From assembly GCF_900114765.1 (NCBI RefSeq), contig NZ_FOUD01000008.1, forward strand, positions 1 through 64,000: DNA of 64,000 nucleotides. Direction: 5' to 3'. Positions 53,663-62,988 of this stretch are shown here, one piece after another. How positions within the stretch are numbered: the first letter of the stretch is position 1; each line of letters opens with the position of its first letter. The notes beneath the pieces are model-generated. The model was not told the origin of the DNA, ran no database searches, and saw only the letters and a program-made list of their open reading frames with translations. Origin of the DNA: Halopseudomonas pachastrellae (GTDB lineage: Bacteria; Pseudomonadota; Gammaproteobacteria; Pseudomonadales; Pseudomonadaceae). The position numbers and the translations under genes were made by a program.

Positions 53663-54592
53663 ATGAGCATTCTGGTTATTGCTGAACACAACAACGCCGA
53701 GCTGAACGCAGCTACTCTGAACACCGTTGCGGCCGCTCAGGCTATCGGTGGCGACATCGATGTACTGGTTGCCGGCGCTGGCTGCGCAGCCGTTGCTGAC
53801 GCCGCTGCCAAAGTTGCTGGCGTAAGCAAGGTCCTGCTGGCTGATAACGCTGCCTACGCAAACCTGCTGCCGGAAAACGTTTCCCTGCTGATCGCTGAGC
53901 TGGGCAAGGGTTACACTCACATCCTGGCGCCGGCCAGCACCAATGGTAAAAACTACCTGCCGCGCGTTGCTGCGCTGCTGGACGTTGATCAGATCTCCGA
54001 GATCACTGCTGTTGAGAGCGCTGACACCTTCAAGCGCCCGATCTACGCCGGTAACGCGATTGCCACCGTGCAATCCAGCGCCGCCATCAAAGTCATCACC
54101 GTACGCGCCACCGGCTTTGACGCCGTTGCGGCCGAAGGCGGCAGCGCTGCCGTTGAAGCCGTTGCCTCTGCCCACGACGCTGGCACCTCCAGCTTTGTTG
54201 GCGAAGAGCTGGCCAAGTCCGACCGTCCGGAACTGGCAGGCGCCAAGATCGTCATCTCCGGTGGCCGCGGCATGCAGAACGGCGACAACTTCGAAATGCT
54301 GTACAAGGTCGCCGACAAGCTGGGCGCTGCTGTAGGTGCCTCGCGCGCCGCGGTTGACGCAGGCTTTGTACCGAACGACATGCAGGTTGGTCAGACCGGC
54401 AAGATCGTTGCGCCGCAGCTGTACGTTGCGGTCGGCATCTCCGGCGCCATCCAGCACTTGGCCGGTATGAAAGACTCCAAGGTGATCGTTGCGATCAACA
54501 AGGACGAAGAAGCGCCGATCTTCCAGGTAGCCGACTACGGCCTGGTTGCCGACCTGTTCGAGGCGGTACCGGAGCTGGAAGGTAAGCTCTAA
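53663..54592 (+). CDS. etfA: Electron transfer flavoprotein alpha subunit
   Basis: Binds the FAD of ETF. The 309 residues end with the FAD domain: [77 protein letters not shown], all conserved. The length is normal. The TAA stop (54590-54592) lies inside a perfect 10-bp hairpin, GCTCTAAGCC-GAC-GGCTTAGAGC (54586-54608), immediately followed by heptad-repeat element D. Confidence 0.96.
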   Translation: MSILVIAEHNNAELNAATLNTVAAAQAIGGDIDVLVAGAGCAAVADAAAKVAGVSKVLLADNAAYANLLPENVSLLIAELGKGYTHILAPASTNGKNYLPRVAALLDVDQISEITAVESADTFKRPIYAGNAIATVQSSAAIKVITVRATGFDAVAAEGGSAAVEAVASAHDAGTSSFVGEELAKSDRPELAGAKIVISGGRGMQNGDNFEMLYKVADKLGAAVGASRAAVDAGFVPNDMQVGQTGKIVAPQLYVAVGISGAIQHLAGMKDSKVIVAINKDEEAPIFQVADYGLVADLFEAVPELEGKL

Positions 54593-54817
54593 GCCGACGG
54601 CTTAGAGCCAGCGGCAAGCTTCAAGCCGCAAGCTGCAAGAAAACCCCGGACTCGCAAGAGCCGGGGTTTTTCTTTAGAAGGCAGCTGCAAGCTTCAAGCT
54701 ACAAGCTGCAAGAAACAGCCAAACCAGCACGTGCCTGGGTTTGCCTTTGCTTGTAACTTGTAGCTTGCGGCTTGAAGCTTGCCGCTACCGCTAGGCCAGC
54801 GTTGCTGGCCTAGCGGT
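54586..54817. repeat. Heptad-repeat element D (between convergent etfA and MCP genes)
   Basis: It begins with the etfA stop-codon hairpin. Four units of AGCNNCA type (54610-54637) abut a terminator; four more run 54683-54710; five units in opposite sense run 54748-54782. Bases 54610-54639 and 54757-54786 form a 30-bp inverted repeat with one mismatch. A perfect 14-bp stem, ACCGCTAGGCCAGC (54787-54800) with 54804-54817, encloses the stop of the convergent chemotaxis gene. A further AAACCAG...CTGGGTTT stem lies in the middle (about 54720-54742). Confidence 0.9.
54640..54673 (+). terminator. Rho-independent terminator of etfBA
   Basis: AAAACCCCGG-A-CTC, loop GCAA, GAG-CCGGGGTTTT, then TTC. It is embedded in heptad-repeat element D and resembles the IclR terminator in placement and sequence. 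Confidence 0.9.
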
Positions 54818-56933
54818 CGGCGCTAACCTGAAACGTATCCGACAACTGATGCAGCCGCGATGCGGTTTCCTTCACCTGCCCGGAGCTGGCGCGCAGTGCG
54901 GTGATTACCTGGCTCATCGAGCGGGTTGCGTCGGCGACGTGGCCTGCCTGGCGGCCGTGTTCCTTGCTGTTGGTGTCCATCACCGAGATCACCTCGAACA
55001 ATTCCTCCACGGTCTTGTGCAGCAGGTCGTTGTCATCGGAGGCGCTGGCGGCCTGTTGCAGCTGCACGTCGACGTCGGCCACGCCACGCTCCATGACGAC
55101 CACGGTTTGGCGAGTGGCGTCGCGGATGCTGGTGATACCCTGGCTGATCTCCTCTGCCGCCTTGGCGGTGCGCGAGGCCAGTGCTCGAACCTCATCGGCG
55201 ACCACGGCAAAGCCTCGTCCGTGTTCGCCTGCGCGCGCAGCTTCGATAGCCGCGTTGAGTGCCAAGAGGTTAGTTTGGCTGGTGATGTCGGTGATCAGCG
55301 ACACCATGCCGACGATCTCGCCGGTCCGGTTATCCAGCACCTGCACGCTGGCCGCCGAGCTTTCAACGATGTCGCGGATCTTTCGGGTGCCGCTGGTGAC
55401 AGTGTCCAGCCGGGCACGTGCTGCCTCGACCACCGACGCCATATTGGCTTTCATCTGCGCTGCGGTTTCCGAGGCGGAGTTCACCGTCTGCAGCTGCGCT
55501 TCGATCATGGTGAGCATCTGCTGGATATTGGTGGTCACTTCCTCGGCAGTATCACTGGCCTGCTGGTTGCGGCCAAGCATCTGCTCGCTGTTTTGCAAGG
55601 CGTGGCGGCTGGCCTGCTTGACCCGGCCCACGATGGTGTCGAGGTTGTCGATAAAGCTGTTGATCCAGCGCCCCAGCTCGCCGGTCTCGTCGGCCACCAG
55701 GCGGGTAGTGTCCATGCGCTGGCTGAGATTGCCCTCGCCCTCGGCAATATTGCGGATGATCTCGGTCATGCGGCCCAGCCGGCGAGCCAGCTTGCGCGTT
55801 GCGGCAAAGCGGAACCACAAGCCCGCACCCAACAGAATGCCAACGTGCGCCAGATGCATGGCCCAACCCTGCAGACCGGCCCAGGCAAACCCCAGCTGCG
55901 CCGCAAACACCAGCACCGCCAGCAACCAGAACTGCTTCATCAGCGAGAAGCTGAGCGAGCGGTAGCGATAAACCTCTTCCAGGTCAGCCTCGCACATCAT
56001 GCCCCAGCGATCAGGCGAGCCGGGCAGGCTGAAGGTAACGCCCTTGCCGATGACCGGAATGTGCCGGTAATCGGAATAGCCGGGATATTTGACGTAGAGG
56101 TTTTCGCCGTGACGGATGGTTTCACGCACACCCGGGTGCAACTCACCGGTCGCCGGGTCGGTAAAGCGCACCTCGAACTCGGTGTGCTCACGCACTGAGA
56201 CGGTGCCCCATCCGGTTTTGATGCCGCTTTTCAGGTTGTCTCCGTGACTGAAAGTACTGTCTTCAAAACGCGAGCGCGACAGCGCCCGCCCGGGCTCGAT
56301 ACTCGGGTTGAAGCGCGACTCAACCATGAAGATGTAATTGTCGCCGGACTCCTGATAGATATGCCCGGCCTCGCGCTGAATCAGATCACCCAGCACGTCG
56401 TTGGGGATCCGGGCGCACAGGCAACCCAGCGGCGCCCCGGCCGCGTTACTAAGCGGCAAGTAAAACATCAGGGTGACGGCGTCATGGAAACTGGAGGTGG
56501 ACGGCCCCAGCTGACGGGTGCGCTGGTCGACATAAGGGCCGTGCAGAAAGCGGTGCTGCAGGCCGGCGCGCACCGCCTGGGGCTCTGGCTGCAGACTGCC
56601 CAGCTGGCCGGCACTGCTGCATTGAGGCTGACCAGTGCTGTCGAGCAGGAACAGTTCGGAGGCATCCGGCAGCTTGTTGCGCAGCTTGAGCAAGGTGGCC
56701 TCGTCAATCGCGCCGATGTCGTCACCCAGATGCTGGGCAACGCTCTGCAGACCACTCCACTGGTTCTCGCACCATTGCTGCAGCAGGCGCACCCGAGTAG
56801 CTGCGAAGCTGTCAAAGATCGACTCCAGCTGCGCGTAGCGGTTCTGGTTGACCCAGCAGGCCCAGCCCATGGCCAGCTTGCCGCTGGGACCAAACCACGG
56901 CAGCCAACGACGTTCGGCTGCAGACAGATTCAT
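54810..56933 (-). CDS. Methyl-accepting chemotaxis protein with N-terminal sensor
   Basis: A 707-residue transducer. Residues ~20-320 look like a Cache-type sensor ([56 protein letters not shown]). Two adjacent membrane helices follow (about 335-352 and 358-375), then a HAMP-like region and a signalling domain with the hairpin tip [52 protein letters not shown]. There is no membrane helix before the sensor, so both the sensor and the signalling part should be cytoplasmic. ATG 56933 is preceded only by GAAG; a longer frame to 57008 has no extra helix. The stop lies in a 14-bp hairpin. Confidence 0.9.
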   Translation of the reverse strand: MNLSAAERRWLPWFGPSGKLAMGWACWVNQNRYAQLESIFDSFAATRVRLLQQWCENQWSGLQSVAQHLGDDIGAIDEATLLKLRNKLPDASELFLLDSTGQPQCSSAGQLGSLQPEPQAVRAGLQHRFLHGPYVDQRTRQLGPSTSSFHDAVTLMFYLPLSNAAGAPLGCLCARIPNDVLGDLIQREAGHIYQESGDNYIFMVESRFNPSIEPGRALSRSRFEDSTFSHGDNLKSGIKTGWGTVSVREHTEFEVRFTDPATGELHPGVRETIRHGENLYVKYPGYSDYRHIPVIGKGVTFSLPGSPDRWGMMCEADLEEVYRYRSLSFSLMKQFWLLAVLVFAAQLGFAWAGLQGWAMHLAHVGILLGAGLWFRFAATRKLARRLGRMTEIIRNIAEGEGNLSQRMDTTRLVADETGELGRWINSFIDNLDTIVGRVKQASRHALQNSEQMLGRNQQASDTAEEVTTNIQQMLTMIEAQLQTVNSASETAAQMKANMASVVEAARARLDTVTSGTRKIRDIVESSAASVQVLDNRTGEIVGMVSLITDITSQTNLLALNAAIEAARAGEHGRGFAVVADEVRALASRTAKAAEEISQGITSIRDATRQTVVVMERGVADVDVQLQQAASASDDNDLLHKTVEELFEVISVMDTNSKEHGRQAGHVADATRSMSQVITALRASSGQVKETASRLHQLSDTFQVSADR

Positions 56934-57203
56934 TTGATCGCTTCGAAGGGTCACGGTGGCGGCCTCGCAGAATGAGTCGGAACAAGACGTTTGCAAAAAG
57001 CACACCACTATAGTGGCACCCCGCCATACAGGCGTAATACGGCCACCCGGGCATCAACAAGCACCCGGCGATGCACCACAATTGAACACGAAAGGGCACC
57101 AGCGCGGGGCTGGCGCACCAAAACGAAACCCTACTTGTCCAGATGGTCGGGTTTTACCGGCTTGCTAGCGGGCAGGCTAGCTGATGGCAGGGCCAGAGAC
57201 GCC

Positions 57204-58223
57204 CTAGATCAGTGCAACCGGCGACACGGGCGAGCCGACTGCGCCGGGCAGGCGCAGCGGTGGCGCCGTCAGCATAAAGCGCTGTCGGCCGAGCTGGCGC
57301 AGCGCCTGAGCCAGTTCGGTCAGATACCACAGCTCGCCCAGGTGAATGCCCAGCTTGAACAGGCAATGCTCATGCAGCGGCAAGGCAGCGCAGCAGCCCT
57401 CGCCTTCACGCGCCGGGTAGGCCTCCACCGCGTAGTTGTCGGCAATCAGCACACTCAGACCGCTGTCGGTGATCCACTGCAGCAGCGCCGGATCACGCCC
57501 GTCGAGCACCGCGCAGCTCGATGCCAGACGTTGCGCATCGGGCTCACGCGCCATCTCCAGAATCACATCGGCAAACCCGGTGTACAGACAGACCATATCG
57601 CCCGGCTCTACCACCACGCCGTCAGCCTGCATGATCTGCTGCAGCCGGGCGTAGTCGACCAGCACCCGCTCACGGCCGCAGTGGCGCTCCAGATCAATCA
57701 GCACCGCGCGGCCACTCACCGCCGTTTCAGCCATCTTCTCGATGCCCAGCCGCGCCGCATTCACTCCTTCCAGCGCGTCCTCGTGCCCGGCTGGCCCGCA
57801 GATATGCTCTCCGGCCTTCCAGCCGTTGTAATACAGCGGCTCGGGCACGCCGTCGCCATCGGCATCAAACAGGCCGCCCACATGTGACAGCGCATCCCAT
57901 TGGGTCGAGTACTGGGTATACAGCAATACGGCATCGTCGCTGACCACGTCGGTAAAGTCCGGGTTCATCCGATGCAGCTCGAAGTTGTAGTTAAGCTTGT
58001 CGCCGCGTCCGGAAGTAAAGCGCCGCGGCGGGTGGCGCAGGCGATTGAGCGCATTGCCGCCTGGGTAGTCGAGCGGCAGGCTCAGACAAAAGCTGCGGCC
58101 TTCACGCACCTCGGCCACGCCTTGCAGCACCTTGTCTGCGGTCAGCAAATTGAGCCGACCCAGTTCGTCGTCGGCACCAAAGTCACCCCAGTTGGAACCC
58201 TCGGGTCGATGTGTCCAGCGCAT
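57204..58223 (-). CDS. Cyclase-family hydrolase (kynurenine formamidase-like fold)
   Basis: A 339-residue metal-dependent hydrolase of the cyclase superfamily. The metal-site segment reads YSTQWDALSHVGGLFD, the TQWDALxH variant of the H-x-GTHxD-x-P motif, with later GDMVCLYTGFAD and LIADNYAVEAYP. Such proteins hydrolyse amides or lactones; the substrate here is unknown. It is monocistronic, flanked by the chemotaxis gene and the divergent uppP. About 80 bp downstream of it hold nothing obvious. Confidence 0.85.
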   Translation of the reverse strand: MRWTHRPEGSNWGDFGADDELGRLNLLTADKVLQGVAEVREGRSFCLSLPLDYPGGNALNRLRHPPRRFTSGRGDKLNYNFELHRMNPDFTDVVSDDAVLLYTQYSTQWDALSHVGGLFDADGDGVPEPLYYNGWKAGEHICGPAGHEDALEGVNAARLGIEKMAETAVSGRAVLIDLERHCGRERVLVDYARLQQIMQADGVVVEPGDMVCLYTGFADVILEMAREPDAQRLASSCAVLDGRDPALLQWITDSGLSVLIADNYAVEAYPAREGEGCCAALPLHEHCLFKLGIHLGELWYLTELAQALRQLGRQRFMLTAPPLRLPGAVGSPVSPVALI

Positions 58224-58467
58224 ATGTGTCTCCTGCCTGCTGTCTGTTGTTTTATTTGTTCGACAATGCCACGCAATGTGAACACGGAACCATCACCCCG
58301 TCGGTCGATCAATGAGCGTGTTGATTACGCATAATCAGCAAGAGAAGCGCTGCTCAGCCGCCCAAAGGGTCGCGCCCGGCACGCCGGCGTGCTTTACTTG
58401 CGCGTCTTTTGCATCAGCGACGCCAAAGGCGTCCGACCACCCTTAACTCACGGAGCACAGCGTCAAC

Positions 58468-59265
58468 ATGGATTGGCTGCAGGTCGTCATCCTGGCAATT
58501 GTTCAGGGCATTACCGAATTTCTTCCCGTTTCCAGTTCTGCCCACCTGATTCTGGTGCCGGTACTGACCGATTGGCCCGATCAGGGCCTGGCCTTTGACG
58601 TGGCGCTGCACCTGGGCAGCCTGTCGGCAGTGCTGATCTATTTTCGTCAGGACATCATCAACATGCTGCAGAGCTGGACGCGCTCGCTGCATACCCGCCA
58701 GCTGGACGCCGATGCCAAACTGGCCTGGGCGGTGATCCTTGGCACCATCCCGGTGGGGCTGGCCGGCCTGCTGCTGAAAGATACCGTGGAGACCGTACTG
58801 CGCTCGCCGATCTACCTGTCGATCGGGCTGATTGGCTTTGGCCTGCTGCTGGGGTGGGCGGACTGGCGCTTTCGCGGCAGCCGCAGCGAGTATCAGATGA
58901 ACTGGAAGGACGTGCTGTTCATTGGCTGCGCGCAGGCACTGGCGCTGTTCCCGGGCACCTCGCGTTCGGGCATCACCATGACCGCCGCGCTGATGCTGGG
59001 GCTGAGCCGCGAGGCCTCGGCGCGCTTCTCGTTCCTGCTGTCGATTCCGGTAATCGTGCTGGCCTGCGGCCTGGAAACCATTGAACTGATCAAAAGCCAG
59101 GTGGCCGTAGACTGGCTGCAGATGGCGGCGGGCGTGGTGCTCTCCGGCATCAGCGCCTACCTGTGCATCCACTACTTCCTGGCCTTCATCAAGCGCATCG
59201 GCATGCAGCCGTTCGTGGTGTACCGCATTGTGCTGGGCGCGCTGCTGCTGTGGATCTTTCTGTAA
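58468..59265 (+). CDS. uppP: Undecaprenyl-diphosphatase
   Basis: Dephosphorylates undecaprenyl pyrophosphate at the inner membrane to recycle the lipid carrier of wall synthesis; overexpression gives bacitracin resistance. The 265 residues have about eight hydrophobic segments and both active-site motifs: QGITEFLPVSSSAHL (~15-29) and ALFPGTSRSGITMTAAL (~160-176). The region before it (58224-58467) holds a GCACGCC/GGCGTGC palindrome (58379-58392) and a GACGCC-AAA-GGCGTC stem (about 58419-58433). Confidence 0.96.
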   Translation: MDWLQVVILAIVQGITEFLPVSSSAHLILVPVLTDWPDQGLAFDVALHLGSLSAVLIYFRQDIINMLQSWTRSLHTRQLDADAKLAWAVILGTIPVGLAGLLLKDTVETVLRSPIYLSIGLIGFGLLLGWADWRFRGSRSEYQMNWKDVLFIGCAQALALFPGTSRSGITMTAALMLGLSREASARFSFLLSIPVIVLACGLETIELIKSQVAVDWLQMAAGVVLSGISAYLCIHYFLAFIKRIGMQPFVVYRIVLGALLLWIFL

Positions 59266-59280
59266 GGGCCATGGCACGGG

Positions 59281-59319
59281 GCTGATCAATTGCACAGCAC
59301 GACAGTGCAGTTGATCAGC
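59281..59319. terminator. Bidirectional hairpin between uppP and the EAL gene
   Basis: GCTGATCAATTGCAC (59281-59295) pairs with 59305-59319 with one mismatch in 15. Its right arm ends on the first base of the stop codon of the convergent EAL gene. There is no long T-run. Confidence 0.6.
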
Positions 59320-61592
59320 TAGCTCTGCACCCGGTCCAGCATGCTCTCCAGCTCGGTGGCAGGCATGGGCCGGTTATACAGATAGCCCTGCCCCAGATCG
59401 CACCCCAGATCGCGCAGCAACGTCTCCTGCGCCGCAGTCTCCACCCCCTCGGCAATGACCCGCAGATGCAGGCTCTTGCCCAGCGCAATGATGGCCCGGG
59501 CCATGGCGCTGTCACTGTCGCTGCAGGGCAGATCAACCACAAAGCCGCGATCGATCTTCAGCTTGTTTACCGGCATGCGCTTGAGCCGCAGCAGTGACGA
59601 ATGGCCGGTACCAAAGTCATCAATGGCCAGGCCAACGCCCAACGCAGCCAGGCGGTCCAGCAGCGCCACGCCCTTCTCACCGAAGTGCATCATTTCATCC
59701 TCGGTGACCTCCAGCTCCAGGCACTCGGGCGGCAGTGCGTGGCGCTCCAGCGCCTGCTGAACCCGCCCGACAATGTCGCCGCGCTCCATCCAGAATCCGG
59801 ACATGTTGACCGCGACCGAGCTAACGTCATAACCGGCATCCCGCCAGCTGCGCAGCTGGCGACAGGCCTCCTCCAGCACATACTCGTCAATGTCGGCAAT
59901 CAGGCCGGTCTGGCGCGCCACCGCGAGGAACTCGCCGGGGGCAATCAGGCCGCGCACCGGATGCTGCCAGCGCACCAGCGCCTCGACACTGACCCAGCGA
60001 CCACTGTCGAAGGCTTTCTGCAGCTGATAGTGCACGCGCAGCTGGCCACGCTGGATGGCCTCGTGCAGGTCGGTTTCCAGCGTCAGCCGCAGCCGCGCCT
60101 GCTCTGTCATATCCTGGGTATAAAAGGCATAGCTGTTGGCGCCTCGCTGCTTGGCCACCGACATCGCCGAGCCGGCGTTCTTGAGCAGCTCCGCCCCATC
60201 TGCAGCGTCTGTCGGGAACATCGCCAGACCAACACTGGCACTCATGTGCACCAGATGGCCCGCCAGATCAAAGGGGGTCTGCAGCAGCTGCAGAATGCTC
60301 TCTGCCAGCTTGCCCAACTGCTCAACCCCAAGCGGGCGCTCCAGCAGCAGGGCGAACTCATCGCTGCTCAGGCGCGCCAGGGTGTCGCTGTCATCACACA
60401 GCTGCAAAAGGCGCTGGGCAACCAGTTGCAGCAACTGGTCACCGGCATTGTGGCCCAGGCTGTCGTTGACGCCTTTGAACCGGTCCAGGTCGATAAACAG
60501 CAGCGCCAACTCGCTGTCCTGACGACGGGTACGCGCCATCGCCGTGTTCAGGCGCTCGGTCAGCAGCAGGCGATTGGGCAGCTTGGTCAAGGGGTCATGG
60601 TGGGCCAGGTAGTCAATTTCTTCCTGGGTGCGCTTAAGCGTACTCATGTCAGCAAAAACCGCAACAAAGTGGCTCAGCTCGCCGCGCTGGTCGCGTACCG
60701 CGATGATGTTCTGCCACTGCGGATAAATCTCGCCATTTTTGCGTCGGTTCCAGATTTCCCCGGACCACCGTCCGCTGCACATCAGCTGCTGCCACATCTG
60801 GCGGTAAAAGTCGCTGTCGTGACGGCCGGACGCCAACAGGTTCGGCTGGCGACCAATCACTTCCTCGGCTCGGTAACCGGTGATCTTGCAGAAGGCGTTG
60901 TTGACGTCAATGATGTTTTGCCCGGCGTCACAGATCAGCATGCCCTCGCTGGTGCAGTCGAACATCACGCCGGCCTGAAGCAGCCGCGTCTCCCGCGCGA
61001 CCTGCTCGCTGACATCGCGCACCACGCCAACCAACCGCGTGGCGCGGCCTTCGGCGTCGCGCAGAGCACGCCCACCGGCATGCACCCAGCTGACCCCGTT
61101 CACAGGCCGGGCCAGGCGATAGGTAATGTCCAAGCGTTCGGTGGTGCCCCTCAGGTGCTGCACCAGGGCCGCATGCACGGCTGCGCGATCCTCTGCGGCC
61201 AGCAGGTGCTGCCAGTCTCCCAACGGCGAACTGCCGACCGGCAGGCCGAATAGCTCGCAGCTGCGCGGCGACAGGTACAAACTCTTGTTGACGATATCCC
61301 AATCCCAGATGCCGTCATTGCCGCCGATCAGCGCCAGATCAAAGCGCTCACTCCCAAGTCGCAGGGCGTCTTCCTGCTGCCTGCGGCGACGCAAGTGGTA
61401 GCGCACAGAAAAAAACAGCAGCGCACCGGTTACCAACACAAAACCAACGCCTTTAAGGCTCTGCAGGCGCTGCTGATCCTCCAGCGCCAGCATCAGCAGC
61501 AAGCCGTCACTGAACAGCACCCACAAGGTCGCAACCAGCACGTAGGAAAGAGTGACGACCCAGGCCCAAGCGTTCGCGGTCATACCGGCCAT
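59319..61592 (-). CDS. PAS-GGDEF-EAL protein, probable c-di-GMP phosphodiesterase
   Basis: A 757-residue membrane protein. Two helices (about 11-33 and 48-65) are followed by two PAS domains (about 80-200 and 205-320), a GGDEF domain and an EAL domain. The GGDEF site is degenerate (RLSSDEF, 409-413), so it should not make c-di-GMP but may bind GTP. The EAL site is intact: EAL 537-539, Asn596, Glu628 (EVTE), DDFGTG 658-663, Lys679 and Glu714. It should hydrolyse c-di-GMP in response to a PAS ligand. A second ATG three codons in is an equal start candidate. Confidence 0.92.
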   Translation of the reverse strand: MAGMTANAWAWVVTLSYVLVATLWVLFSDGLLLMLALEDQQRLQSLKGVGFVLVTGALLFFSVRYHLRRRRQQEDALRLGSERFDLALIGGNDGIWDWDIVNKSLYLSPRSCELFGLPVGSSPLGDWQHLLAAEDRAAVHAALVQHLRGTTERLDITYRLARPVNGVSWVHAGGRALRDAEGRATRLVGVVRDVSEQVARETRLLQAGVMFDCTSEGMLICDAGQNIIDVNNAFCKITGYRAEEVIGRQPNLLASGRHDSDFYRQMWQQLMCSGRWSGEIWNRRKNGEIYPQWQNIIAVRDQRGELSHFVAVFADMSTLKRTQEEIDYLAHHDPLTKLPNRLLLTERLNTAMARTRRQDSELALLFIDLDRFKGVNDSLGHNAGDQLLQLVAQRLLQLCDDSDTLARLSSDEFALLLERPLGVEQLGKLAESILQLLQTPFDLAGHLVHMSASVGLAMFPTDAADGAELLKNAGSAMSVAKQRGANSYAFYTQDMTEQARLRLTLETDLHEAIQRGQLRVHYQLQKAFDSGRWVSVEALVRWQHPVRGLIAPGEFLAVARQTGLIADIDEYVLEEACRQLRSWRDAGYDVSSVAVNMSGFWMERGDIVGRVQQALERHALPPECLELEVTEDEMMHFGEKGVALLDRLAALGVGLAIDDFGTGHSSLLRLKRMPVNKLKIDRGFVVDLPCSDSDSAMARAIIALGKSLHLRVIAEGVETAAQETLLRDLGCDLGQGYLYNRPMPATELESMLDRVQS

Positions 61593-61730
61593 CCGCAGGC
61601 AATCAACATTCGGTAACTATAGCAAGGGGGCCTGGGCGACCCGCGGTCATGTTCATCGTACATCTGTTGGTCCATAATCGGCCCGACGCAGGCCTGACGC
61701 CTGCGTATTCTAACGAGGTATTCTAGCTTT

Positions 61731-62912
61731 ATGTGGTACAACGGCTTACTTGATCTGTCTGTGTGGCAACTGATTGCAGTCACGCTTGTCCTGACGCACA
61801 TTACCATCGTCAGCGTCACAGTGTACCTGCATCGCTACTCGGCGCACCGCTCTCTTGAGCTGCACCCGGCGCTCAAGCACTTTTTCCGCTTCTGGCTCTG
61901 GCTCACCACCAGCATGAACACCCGCGAGTGGACCGCCATCCACCGCAAACACCACGCCAAGTGCGAAACCCCCGACGACCCCCACAGCCCCGTTCACAAG
62001 GGCCTGGGCACCGTGCTGCGCAAAGGCGCAGAGCTTTACATGGAAGAGGCCAAGAACGAGGAAACCCTGCGCATCTACGGCAAGAACTGCCCCGATGACT
62101 GGATTGAGCGCAACCTTTACAGCCGCTTCCCGATTGCCGGCGTCACGCTGATGGCCATTATCGATCTGGCGCTGTTCGGCGTGCTCGGCATCACCGTCTG
62201 GGCGGTACAGATGATGTGGATTCCCGTGCTCGCTGCCGGCGTCATCAACGGGCTGGGCCATGCCCTGGGCTATCGCAACTTCGAGTGCCGTGACGCGGCC
62301 ACCAACATCCTGCCCTGGGGCATCCTGATTGGCGGCGAAGAGCTGCACAACAACCACCATACCTACCCCAACTCGGCCAAGCTGTCGGTCAAGAAGTGGG
62401 AGTTCGACATGGGCTGGCTGTGGATTCGCCTGTTCAGCCTGCTCGGCCTGGCCGAGGTACGCCGCACCGCGCCCATCGCCCACCGCGTCGAGGGCAAGCA
62501 GACCCTGGATATGGACACCGCCATGGCGATCCTCAACAACCGCTTCCAGATCATGGCCCAGTACCGCAAGCTGGTCATCAAGCCTGCGGTACGCAGCGAA
62601 CTGGCGCGCATGGATGAATCGGTTCGCCACCTGTTCCGCCGCGCCAAGCGCCTGCTCAGCCGCGAAACCACCCTGCTGGACGACCGCCACCAGGCGCGCA
62701 TTCAGACCATGCTGGAGCATAGCCAGGCTCTCAAGGTGATCTACGAGAAGCGCCTGGCGCTGCAGCAGATCTGGGGACGCACCAGCGCCAACAGCCACGA
62801 GATGCTGCAGGCCCTGAAAGACTGGTGTAACCAGGCCGAAGAAAGCGGTATCAAGGCGCTGCAGGAGTTTGCCGACTCGCTGCGCACCTATTCCCTGCGC
62901 CCGGCCAGCTGA
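61731..62912 (+). CDS. Delta-9 fatty acyl desaturase (DesB/DesC-like)
   Basis: Membrane di-iron desaturase of 393 residues. The three histidine boxes are HRYSAHR (34-40), HRKHHAK (71-77) and HNNHHTY (about 208-214). Two pairs of membrane segments surround them. The C-terminal ~130 residues are a helical, charged extension (KRLLSRETTLLDDRHQARIQ...), as in pseudomonad DesB proteins of the same length. It inserts a double bond in acyl-CoA or phospholipid acyl chains. A perfect hairpin ACGCAGGC/GCCTGCGT (61686-61706) lies in the leader. No DesT-type regulator is adjacent. Confidence 0.9.
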   Translation: MWYNGLLDLSVWQLIAVTLVLTHITIVSVTVYLHRYSAHRSLELHPALKHFFRFWLWLTTSMNTREWTAIHRKHHAKCETPDDPHSPVHKGLGTVLRKGAELYMEEAKNEETLRIYGKNCPDDWIERNLYSRFPIAGVTLMAIIDLALFGVLGITVWAVQMMWIPVLAAGVINGLGHALGYRNFECRDAATNILPWGILIGGEELHNNHHTYPNSAKLSVKKWEFDMGWLWIRLFSLLGLAEVRRTAPIAHRVEGKQTLDMDTAMAILNNRFQIMAQYRKLVIKPAVRSELARMDESVRHLFRRAKRLLSRETTLLDDRHQARIQTMLEHSQALKVIYEKRLALQQIWGRTSANSHEMLQALKDWCNQAEESGIKALQEFADSLRTYSLRPAS

Positions 62913-62988
62913 CAGATGCAGGTCGCCATGGCCCGCGTTCAGCGCTAGACTCGCCAGAAAGCACTAATCACAACAAAGGTAGCAGCGG

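Noticed and set aside
59601-61253. A 550-codon frame antisense to the EAL protein gene
   Set aside because: It has no recognisable motifs and a composition typical of shadows of high-GC genes.
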